A stretch of 58,118 nt of DNA, taken from contig CAZVSC010000013.1 of NCBI GenBank assembly GCA_964629325.1, positions 1-58,118 on the forward strand, in the 5' to 3' direction. The DNA is from Eutrophocola sp964629325 (GTDB taxonomy: Bacteria > Pseudomonadota > Gammaproteobacteria > Pseudomonadales > Pseudohongiellaceae). Shown here one piece after another: positions 6,526 through 14,759 of this stretch (the stretch's first letter is position 1; every line of letters starts with the position of its first letter). The notes beneath the pieces were generated by a model. It searched no databases, was not told the origin of the DNA, and was given only the letters and a program-made list of their open reading frames with translations. The translations under genes and the position numbers were made by a program.

Positions 6526-8397
6526 GTGGGCGCAATGGTAGGAGGAAGTGTGAATAGGAAGCTGGAAAAAACCAGGCAGGTTTTGAAGGGATGGTGCCTG
6601 TTTGGCGCCGCGATGATGATGGCACCATCCTGGGCACAGGACGGTGAGGCGCTCTACACTTCACGCTGCGCCGCATGTCATGAATCGCCGATGAACGAAG
6701 CCGTGCGCGCCCCGGCCATATCCGCCCTGGCGGAACAGCCCCCGGAAACCATTTACCGCGCTCTCACACAGGGCGTCATGCGCATCCAGGCGTCGGGCCT
6801 GAGCAATATCCAGTTGCAGTCGGTTGCCGAGCACATTACCGGGCAACCCCTGGAAGACTTCAACCTGGAAATGACCACCAACCTGTGTTCGAACAACCCG
6901 CCCATGGGCAATCCCCTGCTGGCGCCAGCCTGGAATGGCTGGGGCAAGGATCACCGCAACGCACGCGCCGCACTCGATGCCGGCGTGACCGCCGATAATG
7001 TTGCACGCCTGCGCCTGAAGTGGGTGTTCGGACTGCCCGGCGAGGACCAGCCCCGCGCCCAACCCGCCGTGGTGTCCGGCCGGATGTTCGTCGGTAACAA
7101 GGCGGGTGCCATTTATTCCCTGGATGCCAAAAGCGGATGTGCCTACTGGACCTATCTGCCGCGCACCGGTGTGCGCAGTGCGCTCTCGGTCGGACCGATC
7201 AGCCTGCCGGGTGGCGGTGACGGTTATGCCGTGTATTTCCAGGACCTGCGCGGCAGCGTTTATGCCGTCAACGCCCAGACCGGCGAGGAAATCTGGGTGA
7301 CACGCGTGGAAGATCATCCCGGCGTCAGGGGCACCGGTTCGGTCAGCCTGTTTGAAGGCTTCCTGTATGTTCCTTCAGCGGGCGTGGTGGAAGAAACCAA
7401 TTCCTCGGGACCGCAATATCCCTGCTGCACCTTCCGCGGCAGCGTCACCAAGGTGAATGCGAACACCGGCGAGATCATCTGGAAAACCTATACCATGGAC
7501 GAGGCGCAGCCGCGCGGACTCAGCAGCGAGGGTGTACAGCTGTATGGTCCCTCCGGCGCCGGTATCTGGAATTCGCCGACCATCGATCCGGACCGGGGAC
7601 TGTTGTATACCGCAACCGGAAATGCCTACGGAGAGCCCGCTCCGGTCACATCGGATGCCGTCATCGCCATGAGTCTCGAGACGGGTGAGATCGTCTGGGT
7701 CAACCAGACCACGCCGAACGATGCCTTTATCGGCGGCTGTCCCCGCAACAGTGAAGAACAGAATCCCAATTGCCCCGATGAAGTCGGACCCGATGTGGAT
7801 TTTTCCGCCTCTCCCATACTGACGTCCACCGATGCCGGTCGGGAGCTGCTGGTGATTCCGCAGAAATCCGGCATGGTCTGGGCGCTGGACCCGAACAACA
7901 ATGGCGAGATCGTCTGGTCATACAAGGCCGGCGAGCCGAGCGCTGCCGGCGGCTGGTGGGGCATGGCCGTGGCAGACGGCATGGCTTATACCGGTGTCAG
8001 CGGCTACGCCAACCCGAATTCAGGCGGTATCCATGGCATCGACCTGGCAACGGGTCGCGGCGTATGGGCGGCTCCGCCAGCGGACCTGCTCTGTGAACCC
8101 GGCCGCGGCTGTCGCGCCACCCAGTCGGCGGCGGTGACAGCTATTCCGGGTGCTGTTTTTTCGGGTTCGGCCGATGGCGGCATGCGCGTATACCGCGCCG
8201 AGGATGGTGAAGTGCTGTGGACCTTCAACACCAACCCGCAGTTTGAGACCATCAACGGTGTCCCGGCGGCGGGCGGTTCGATAGACGGACCGGGCCCGGT
8301 CGTGGTGGACGGCATGGTGTACGTACTCTCAGGTAACTGTTGTATTGTTGGTCGACCTGGAAATGCGTTGTTTGCGTTTGAGATTGCACCGGAATAA
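6526..8397 (+). CDS. Quinohemoprotein: N-terminal cytochrome c plus PQQ-type beta-propeller
   Basis: A 623-residue periplasmic protein. A signal region ends near APSWAQ (residue 38). A single heme c site CAACH is at residues 48-52, and a propeller of PQQ-type blades follows (repeated A-x-D-x-x-T/S-G, as in VYAVNAQTGEEIWV and VTKVNANTGEIIWK). The order heme-then-propeller and the PCCTFRGSV segment recall polyvinyl-alcohol dehydrogenase-like enzymes, which oxidise alcohols and pass electrons to a cytochrome. Vicinal cysteines occur at 300-301 and 605-606. The start is the GTG at 6526 with AGAGGGG seven bases upstream; a GTG at 6550 follows AGGAGGA too closely. The substrate is unknown. Confidence 0.85.
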   Translation: MGAMVGGSVNRKLEKTRQVLKGWCLFGAAMMMAPSWAQDGEALYTSRCAACHESPMNEAVRAPAISALAEQPPETIYRALTQGVMRIQASGLSNIQLQSVAEHITGQPLEDFNLEMTTNLCSNNPPMGNPLLAPAWNGWGKDHRNARAALDAGVTADNVARLRLKWVFGLPGEDQPRAQPAVVSGRMFVGNKAGAIYSLDAKSGCAYWTYLPRTGVRSALSVGPISLPGGGDGYAVYFQDLRGSVYAVNAQTGEEIWVTRVEDHPGVRGTGSVSLFEGFLYVPSAGVVEETNSSGPQYPCCTFRGSVTKVNANTGEIIWKTYTMDEAQPRGLSSEGVQLYGPSGAGIWNSPTIDPDRGLLYTATGNAYGEPAPVTSDAVIAMSLETGEIVWVNQTTPNDAFIGGCPRNSEEQNPNCPDEVGPDVDFSASPILTSTDAGRELLVIPQKSGMVWALDPNNNGEIVWSYKAGEPSAAGGWWGMAVADGMAYTGVSGYANPNSGGIHGIDLATGRGVWAAPPADLLCEPGRGCRATQSAAVTAIPGAVFSGSADGGMRVYRAEDGEVLWTFNTNPQFETINGVPAAGGSIDGPGPVVVDGMVYVLSGNCCIVGRPGNALFAFEIAPE

Positions 8398-8448
8398 GCG
8401 GCCAAAAGCTAAAAGTGTTGGATTGCTCGTCAGTTTCACTGAACCGAT

Positions 8449-8476
8449 TTCAGCTTTGAGCCTTTAGCTTTCAGCT
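8449..8476. repeat. Tandem array of four 7-bp units
   Basis: The plus strand reads TTCAGCT, TTGAGCC, TTTAGCT, TTCAGCT head to tail (consensus TTNAGCY), ending on the last bases of the DsbA-like gene. An imperfect inverted copy (AAAAGCTAAAAG, about 8404-8415) lies just after the stop codon of the facing quinohemoprotein gene. The gap has no conventional terminator. Confidence 0.6.
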
Positions 8477-9125
8477 AAAAATCCGAGCGGCGCTCGTCGC
8501 GCAAGCGGCGGATGACCAGGTTGACCGCGATGTTGAGCTCGGTGTGGTTGAAGACATTGGCGTTCTCCGTCACCCGATAGCGGCCGCCGACGATAATTGC
8601 GGGCAGTTTGTCGATGTCGTAGTCAGTGGTACGCAAGCGTGCCTGCTGAACCGCAGCGACGGTATCTTCCGCGTTCCAGGCAGATTCAAAGGCAGCTGCA
8701 TCGACGCCGTTGGCCATGAATAGTTCTTTTACCTGGGCCTCGGTCCTGAGCGGATTGCCGTTTTCATGGATGGCGCTGAAGGCGGCAGCATGCACGCTGT
8801 CCTCGACGCCGGCTTTCACCGCCGTGTAATAGAGGCGCGCATGCAGTGCCATGATGTCGTTCCACACGGCGGGCATGCGCAGCATCTTCACGTCACCGCG
8901 CACGCCGTCACGATACTCGGTCATCATCGGGTCAAGGGTGAAGCATTCCGGACAGCCGTACCAGAACACGTCGCGCACCTCGATCACATCTTCGTTGGTT
9001 TCGGTAGGTACGGGAGAGGGCAGGGTCTGGTAATGCACGCCTTCGATGGATTCACGGGGTTGCGCATGGACTGCCAGCATGATGCCGGCAAGCAGCAGGA
9101 AAACGATGTGTTTCAGGTATGTCAT
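8475..9125 (-). CDS. DsbA-like thiol:disulfide oxidoreductase with CPEC active site
   Basis: A 216-residue protein starting at 9125. It has a signal peptide ending near VHAQP, then the thioredoxin/DsbA motif FWYGCPECFTLDP with Cys58 and Cys61, a helical insertion, and a cis-proline segment KLPAIIVGGRYRV (Pro175). DsbA proteins introduce disulfides into exported proteins. The usual CPHC dipeptide His is Glu here, which should change the redox potential (inference). Its neighbours are cytochrome c and cysteine-paired secreted proteins that would need thiol handling. A longer frame to 9260 has no signal peptide at its N-terminus and is not used. Confidence 0.85.
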   Translation of the reverse strand: MTYLKHIVFLLLAGIMLAVHAQPRESIEGVHYQTLPSPVPTETNEDVIEVRDVFWYGCPECFTLDPMMTEYRDGVRGDVKMLRMPAVWNDIMALHARLYYTAVKAGVEDSVHAAAFSAIHENGNPLRTEAQVKELFMANGVDAAAFESAWNAEDTVAAVQQARLRTTDYDIDKLPAIIVGGRYRVTENANVFNHTELNIAVNLVIRRLRDERRSDF

Positions 9126-9217
9126 GCTCTTGTCCGGTCCGATGTAAAAGTTGAGCTGGCGCTGTAATGTAGCAGAATCAAAAGTCCCGGCATATTCAGT
9201 TCGAAAAAGGAACTTTC

Positions 9218-9245
9218 TTGAGATAGTAATGGGCATTGTTATATA
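9218..9245 (+). promoter_or_regulatory. Sigma-70-type promoter for the ankyrin/cytochrome operon
   Basis: TTGAGA, a 16-base spacer, then TATATA. The start point would be near 9252, leaving a leader of about 150 nt. A stem AAAAGCC/GGCTTTT (9360-9366 with 9381-9387) sits just before the ribosome binding site of the ankyrin gene. Confidence 0.55.
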
Positions 9246-9400
9246 GTGCAAAAGCGCCAAGTGCTAGTGTTTACGGGCCTTTAGCGATAAAGAGGGATCC
9301 GGATAGTGCAGGAAATATGCATCTCTCCAACGGCACTCCCGGCGATTCGGATAAACCCCAAAAGCCTGCAGGCTGCCAGCGGCTTTTCGAAGGGGAAGAT

Positions 9401-10984
9401 ATGACAATTATTATGAACATGACTTCCGCCGGTGGCGTCCTGAAGGCGGCGCTGGCCTCTCTGGTGATCATGCTGCCGCTTGCCGGCAGCGCCAATCCCG
9501 ACCTTGCCCGTTCCGCGGAGAAAGGCATGCTGGACGATGTCCGCCAGATGCTGAAATCCGGCGTCGACGTCAACAGCCGGCTCAATGACGGCAGTACCGC
9601 ACTGCACTGGGCCGTCCTGCGCGACCAGGAACAGGCAATCGCCACCCTGCTTGAGGCGGGTGCTGATCCGGTGGTGATCAACCGCAACGGCATATCCCCG
9701 CTGTTCCTCGCCGTGCAGAACGGCAATACCCGTATCGTATCCATGCTGCTCGATGCCGGCGCCGATCCAAATACCTTGTCGGAAAGCGGTGAAACCATCC
9801 TGATGACTGCCGCACACACCGGGACTCCCGAAGTGGTCGATATGCTGCTCGCCAGCGGCGCGCTGGTCGATGCCCGCGATCCGGATTTCCAGCAGACTGC
9901 ACTGATGATCGCGGTACGCGAAGGCCATAATGAGGTGATCGACATTCTGCTCAGCCACGGCGCCAGAGTTGACGCAAGGACCCGCGTCGGCCAGGAGCCG
10001 GTATACCTGCCGCCCTGCAAGGGAACCGGTTGCGGTTCAGAGGGTGTCGGTATCAACCGCAGCGGAGTACCGCATCGCGGTGAACGCTATGACAGGAAAG
10101 GCGGCATGACGCCGCTGTTGTACGCTGCCCGTGATGGCAGTACTGAAGCAGCGCGGCGGCTGCTGGAAAATGGCGCTGACCTGGAAGTTCGCGAAGCCAA
10201 CGGCATCACGCCGTTGCTGATGGCACTGCTCAACAACCAGCTCGATGTTGCCTACATGCTTATCGACCATGGTGCCGCCATCAATGTCGATGATTTTTAC
10301 GGGCGCTCACCGCTCTTTGCCGCTGTGGACTATCGCAATCTCGACATGAACAGCGACCGCGAGGATGACCCGCAGGACAACTATGTCGACCGTGAACCGA
10401 TCCTCGACATGATCAGGTATCTTCTCGACCATGGTGCCGATGTCAATGCACGCACCAGGGAATGGCCGCCGGAAAAGAAATGGCTGTATTCCCTCAACGA
10501 TGTTTCCTGGGTGGACATGACCGGACAGACGCCCTTCATTCGTGCGGCCGCTTCCGGCGATGTGCCCGCCATGAAGATGCTGCTGGAGTACGGCGCCGAT
10601 CCGCACCTCACCACCTATGAAGGCACCACGGCCCTGATGGCGGCGGCCGGAGTGAACTGGACCGTGGCGCAGACCTATACCGTATCCCCGGAGGCGTTGC
10701 TGGAAGCCGTGGCAATGAATGTCGCCCTGGGCGCGGACGTCAACGCCGCCAACTCCATGGGTCTGACTGCCCTGCTAGGCGCCGCCAACCGCGGCGATAA
10801 CCCCATCATCCGGTACCTGGCTGCCCAGGGTGCAAAGCTCGATGTCGAGGATGCGGTGGGCCGCACGGCATTGCGGTGGGCTGAGGGTGTATTCCTGGCT
10901 GCCGTGGGCGCAGAACAAAAGCCGGAAACGATCGCCTTGCTGAAAGAGCTTATGGATGAGGCCGGCATTACCCATGAAAACTAG
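9401..10984 (+). CDS. Exported ankyrin-repeat protein
   Basis: A 527-residue protein. The start at 9401 follows AAGGGGAAG and gives a signal peptide ending near LAGSANPDL. The rest is about ten ankyrin repeats (for example DGSTALHWAVLRDQEQAIATLL, GADPNTLSESGETILMTAA), interrupted near residues 195-230 by an insertion with paired cysteines (PPCKGTGCG) and by longer loops near 305-330. Ankyrin repeats bind proteins; no catalytic site is visible. The gene overlaps the next by 11 bases, implying translational coupling with the exported cytochrome, which may be its partner. Confidence 0.88.
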   Translation: MTIIMNMTSAGGVLKAALASLVIMLPLAGSANPDLARSAEKGMLDDVRQMLKSGVDVNSRLNDGSTALHWAVLRDQEQAIATLLEAGADPVVINRNGISPLFLAVQNGNTRIVSMLLDAGADPNTLSESGETILMTAAHTGTPEVVDMLLASGALVDARDPDFQQTALMIAVREGHNEVIDILLSHGARVDARTRVGQEPVYLPPCKGTGCGSEGVGINRSGVPHRGERYDRKGGMTPLLYAARDGSTEAARRLLENGADLEVREANGITPLLMALLNNQLDVAYMLIDHGAAINVDDFYGRSPLFAAVDYRNLDMNSDREDDPQDNYVDREPILDMIRYLLDHGADVNARTREWPPEKKWLYSLNDVSWVDMTGQTPFIRAAASGDVPAMKMLLEYGADPHLTTYEGTTALMAAAGVNWTVAQTYTVSPEALLEAVAMNVALGADVNAANSMGLTALLGAANRGDNPIIRYLAAQGAKLDVEDAVGRTALRWAEGVFLAAVGAEQKPETIALLKELMDEAGITHEN

Positions 10985-13286
10985 GCATTTCGCGACAATC
11001 GCCCGCTTTGCCCTGGGCGTCGGCCTGTTTGCACCCGTGGTTGCCCAGGCCCAGTCCGTCGGCATTGACGACAATCACGTTCAGATGCTCGACCGATACT
11101 GCAGCGAATGCCACAACCTCGATGATTATGCCGGTGGCATCGCCTTCGACCTGATGAATCCCGGCGATGTCCTGCCCGATGCCGAGACCTGGGAAAAGGT
11201 CCTGTTGAAAGTGAAGGCCGGCATGATGCCGCCGCTGGGCAAGGACCGGCCCGGCGACGCACAGGTCAGCAAGTTCATCAGCGATCTCGAACACACCATC
11301 GACCTGGCATGGACGGCCAATCCGAACAGCGGTGCACCGATGCTGCACCGGATGAACCGCAGCGAGTACCAGAATGCCGTTCGCGACCTCCTCGACCTGC
11401 CTGTCGATGCCGCCAGCCTGTTTCCGGCCGATGCATCCAGCGAAGGCTTTGACAATATTGCCAGTGCCCTGAGCGTGTCCCCGGCACTCATGCAGGCTTA
11501 TATTTCCGCGGCAAACAAGATCAGCCGGCTCGCCGTGGGAGACATGACCACCAGCCTGAGTACAAGCACCTACCGCGCGGATGCACAGGACCAGTCGTTG
11601 CACCTGGAAGGCATAACCCTTGGCACCCGCGGCGGCATGTCTTTCGAGCATGTGTTCCCGCTGGATGCCGAATACGAATTCAGTATTGCCCGTACCGGCG
11701 CCAATGCCGCCTTCTCGCTCGACCCCGTGGGAATCGAGGATCCCGTGGAACTGGTCATCGACGGCGAGCGCGTTCACCTGTTTCCGGTGGATGCAAGGGC
11801 AACGGTAAAACTCAGCCTGCCGGCCGGACCGCACACGATCGAAGCGGCGTTCGTGAAGACGCAGTCACCCCGGGGCGTAGACGACCTGCACAAGGTCTGG
11901 TCAGACAGTACCTCCGTGCGTTCGGTTGCCATTGCAGGCCCGCTTAACCCGACCGGCCCCGGGGATACGCCCAGCCGGCGCAGGATTTTCACCTGCACAC
12001 CGGCCAGTGTCGCGGCAGAGGAACCCTGTGCACGCCAGATTCTGGAAGAACTTGCCTATCGTGCTTATCGCCGCCCGGTCAGCGAGCGTGCCATGGACAC
12101 CCTGATGGCGTTTTATCGTGACGGCCGCGAGCTGCGTGATTTTGATACGGGCATTCAATACGGCCTGTCACGGATTCTCGTCGACCCGATGTTCGTTTTC
12201 CGTTTCGAGGAAGAGCCGGCAGGGCTGCGCGATGGTGAAAGCTATGCCTTGAGTCCCTATGAACTGGCATCGCGCCTGTCCTTCTTTATCTGGAGCAGCA
12301 TTCCCGATGATGAACTGCTGGCGGCCGCCGAGTCAGGCGAACTGAACGACAATACCGTGCTGGAAGCGCAGATCCGCCGCATGCTGCGTGACCCGAAGGC
12401 AGAGGCGCTGGTAGGAAACTTCGCTTCCTCCTGGCTGGCGCTGCGTCAGCTCAACTCGGTCAATCCGACCTCCGAGGATTTCGATGGCAGCCTGCGCGTG
12501 GCCATGCGCCGCGAAACCGAGCTGTTGCTCGAAGCCATCATTCTGGAGGATCGCCCGGTGGAGGAGCTGCTCACCGCGGACTACACATTCGTCAACGAAC
12601 GCCTGGCCAAACATTACGGCATTCCCAATATCCGCGGCAGCCATTTTCGCAAGGTGGACCTGTCCGGCACCGGCCGCCATGGATTGCTGGGACACGGCAG
12701 CATCCTGACCATCACCTCGGCGCCGAATCGCACGTCACCGGTTATCCGCGGCGCCTGGATCATGGAAAACCTGCTGGGAACACCACCACCACCGCCGCCG
12801 CCCGGCGTGGAAGTGAATCTTGACGATGCGCCGCCGCCCGGCGCCGCACCGACAACCTTGCGACAGCGTCTGGAGCAGCACCGGGTCGACCCGAGCTGTG
12901 CGGCCTGCCACAACATGATGGATCCCATCGGTTTCGCCCTGGAGAATTTCGATCCGGTCGGCAAGTTCCGCGACCAGACCGATGGCATCCCGGTGAACAC
13001 CGGGGCCACATTCTGGGACGGCACTGAATTCACGGGTCCGGACGGCCTGTACACCATCCTCATGGCGCGCAGCGACCTCTTCGTTGAGAACTTTGCGGAG
13101 AAACTCATGACCTATGCCCTGGGTCGCAAGGTCGAGTATTACGACATGCCGGCCATCCGCAAGGTGGTCAGCGCGGCGAAGAGCGAGGAATTCCGCTTTA
13201 GCGCCCTGGTGAAGGAAATCGCCCTGAGTGATGCTTTTACGCAGCGCACAAAAGATGCAGAAAGTATGGAAACTGCGGCGAGATAA
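10974..13286 (+). CDS. Exported cytochrome-type protein with DUF1587/1595/1592/1588/1585 modules
   Basis: A 770-residue protein with a signal peptide (ending near VVAQAQS). Two CxxCH heme sites are visible: CSECH (residues 43-47) and CAACH (about 642-646). In between are MLHRMNRSEYQNAVRDLL (DUF1587), AYRRPVSERAM (DUF1595), LSPYELASRLSFFIWSSIPDDELL (DUF1592) and GLLGHGSILTITSAPNRTSPVIRGAWI followed by a run of seven prolines (DUF1588). The C-terminus, LMTYALGRKVEYYD, fits DUF1585. This modular set is known mainly from Planctomycetes and some Proteobacteria; its reaction is unknown. The start at 10974 was chosen for the signal peptide and overlaps the ankyrin gene. The DUF1552 gene follows after 90 bases. 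Confidence 0.88.
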   Translation: MKTRHFATIARFALGVGLFAPVVAQAQSVGIDDNHVQMLDRYCSECHNLDDYAGGIAFDLMNPGDVLPDAETWEKVLLKVKAGMMPPLGKDRPGDAQVSKFISDLEHTIDLAWTANPNSGAPMLHRMNRSEYQNAVRDLLDLPVDAASLFPADASSEGFDNIASALSVSPALMQAYISAANKISRLAVGDMTTSLSTSTYRADAQDQSLHLEGITLGTRGGMSFEHVFPLDAEYEFSIARTGANAAFSLDPVGIEDPVELVIDGERVHLFPVDARATVKLSLPAGPHTIEAAFVKTQSPRGVDDLHKVWSDSTSVRSVAIAGPLNPTGPGDTPSRRRIFTCTPASVAAEEPCARQILEELAYRAYRRPVSERAMDTLMAFYRDGRELRDFDTGIQYGLSRILVDPMFVFRFEEEPAGLRDGESYALSPYELASRLSFFIWSSIPDDELLAAAESGELNDNTVLEAQIRRMLRDPKAEALVGNFASSWLALRQLNSVNPTSEDFDGSLRVAMRRETELLLEAIILEDRPVEELLTADYTFVNERLAKHYGIPNIRGSHFRKVDLSGTGRHGLLGHGSILTITSAPNRTSPVIRGAWIMENLLGTPPPPPPPGVEVNLDDAPPPGAAPTTLRQRLEQHRVDPSCAACHNMMDPIGFALENFDPVGKFRDQTDGIPVNTGATFWDGTEFTGPDGLYTILMARSDLFVENFAEKLMTYALGRKVEYYDMPAIRKVVSAAKSEEFRFSALVKEIALSDAFTQRTKDAESMETAAR

Positions 13287-13376
13287 GCTCCCGTCAGTGT
13301 TATTTAAAGACTTTTTTGACTATCCTGTTTCACCTGAAAGGCTTTTAATAGCATCGGAAGGATGCAGGGGAAGCTA

Positions 13377-14720
13377 ATGTTCATCTCCAAAAAACACCTG
13401 TCGCGCCGCACCCTCCTTCGGGGAGCAGGTACTGCAATCGCCCTGCCGCTGCTGGATGCCATGATCCCGGCCGGCACCGCGTTGGCAAATACAGCAGCAG
13501 CACCTTCCGCGCCGCGTCTCGGCTGCATCTATATTCCCCACGGCGCCACCATGGCGTACTGGACGCCGACAAAGACCGGCAAGGATTTCGAGTTCACCCC
13601 GATCCTGAAACCCCTCGAGGGCTACCGCAGCCAGCTCAATATCATCAGCGGCCTGGCCAATGCACCGGTCGGCCCCGAGAAGGGTGAGGATTCCGGCGGT
13701 GCCCAGAATCACGAGCGTGCCGCCGCGGCCTTCCTGACGGCAGCCCATCCGGTGGCGGGTGACCGTGCCCAGGTGGGCGTGTCTTTCGACCAGGTGGTGG
13801 CAGGGGCCCTCGGGCAGGATACGCCGCTGCCTTCAGTGGAACTGGCCATCGAGCCATCCAACAATACCTGCGGCGACGTCAACTTCACCTGCTCCTACCG
13901 CAGTTCCATTTCCTGGAAGACACCCAACCTGGCACTGCCGATGGAAAACAACCCTCAACTGGTGTTCGAGCGCCTGTTTGGCGATGGCACCACGGATGTC
14001 GAGCGCAAGGAAAGGCGGCGCCAGTCAGCCAGCCTGCTCGACTCCATTCGCGAGGACGTGTCCAGCCTGAGCCTGAAACTGCCAAGCGCCGACCGCACCC
14101 GTTTGAATGAGTACCTGGAAGAAGTGCGTGAGATCGAGCGCCGGGTTGCGCTGGTTGATGCCAAGCTGTCCGATGAATCCCTGGAAGTGCCGGATGCACC
14201 GCGCGGCATTCCGAATGGTTTCGAAAATCACATCGATCTGATGTTCGACCTTCAGGTTCTGGCGTACAAGTCGGATATCACCCGCATCTCCACCCTGATG
14301 ATGGCAGGTGAGGGCAGCAACGTGCGCTTCCCGCGCAGTGGTGTCAACGAAGGTTTCCATAACGCCTCTCACCATTCCAACGAACAGAAGAACAAGGACC
14401 AGTTCGCCGTCCTCAACAATTACCACATCACCGTGCTCAAAGGCTTTTTTGACAAGCTGGCGGCCACACCGGACGGTGACGGCTCCCTGCTGGATCATTC
14501 ACTGATTCTGTACGGCAGCAGCATGAGCGATGCCAACGAACATAATTTCGATCCGCTGCCGGTGCTGCTGGTGGGCGGCGCCAATGGTCTGATCGAGGGT
14601 GGTCGTCACCTGATGTACGAGCCGCACACGCCGCTAGCCAACCTGTACCTGGGATTGCTCGACAAGTTCGGCATTCACCGCGACAGTTTCGGCAACAGCA
14701 CCGGCATGCTCGACATCTGA
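13377..14720 (+). CDS. Tat-exported DUF1552-family protein
   Basis: A 447-residue protein. The N-terminus KKHLSRRTLLRGAGTAIALPLL is a twin-arginine signal, so it is exported folded, perhaps with a cofactor. The body matches DUF1552: LGCIYIPHGATMAYWTP, a VSFDQVVAGALG segment, RLNEYLEEVREIERRV, then MMAGEGSNVRFP and DHSLILYGSSMSDANEHNFDPLPVLLVGGANG. The last part resembles alkaline phosphatase/DUF1501-like folds (inference). ATG 13377 has AGGGGAAG upstream; ATG 13362 directly abuts GGAAGG and is less likely. It is paired with the DUF1592-type cytochrome, a recurrent partnership for these two families. Confidence 0.88.
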   Translation: MFISKKHLSRRTLLRGAGTAIALPLLDAMIPAGTALANTAAAPSAPRLGCIYIPHGATMAYWTPTKTGKDFEFTPILKPLEGYRSQLNIISGLANAPVGPEKGEDSGGAQNHERAAAAFLTAAHPVAGDRAQVGVSFDQVVAGALGQDTPLPSVELAIEPSNNTCGDVNFTCSYRSSISWKTPNLALPMENNPQLVFERLFGDGTTDVERKERRRQSASLLDSIREDVSSLSLKLPSADRTRLNEYLEEVREIERRVALVDAKLSDESLEVPDAPRGIPNGFENHIDLMFDLQVLAYKSDITRISTLMMAGEGSNVRFPRSGVNEGFHNASHHSNEQKNKDQFAVLNNYHITVLKGFFDKLAATPDGDGSLLDHSLILYGSSMSDANEHNFDPLPVLLVGGANGLIEGGRHLMYEPHTPLANLYLGLLDKFGIHRDSFGNSTGMLDI

Positions 14721-14759
14721 CGACATAAAATAGAACAACAAGCAGCAGGGGGTTGCCGC

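Noticed and set aside
9360..9387. AAAAGCC/GGCTTTT stem before the ankyrin gene as an attenuator
   Set aside because: The loop is 14 bases, only four T residues follow, and the next bases are the ribosome site, so it is too weak to call.
13304..13360. TTGACT at about 13315 as a promoter for the DUF1552 gene
   Set aside because: The nearest -10-like TTTAAT is 22 bases away, outside the normal spacing, and the gene fits the upstream operon.
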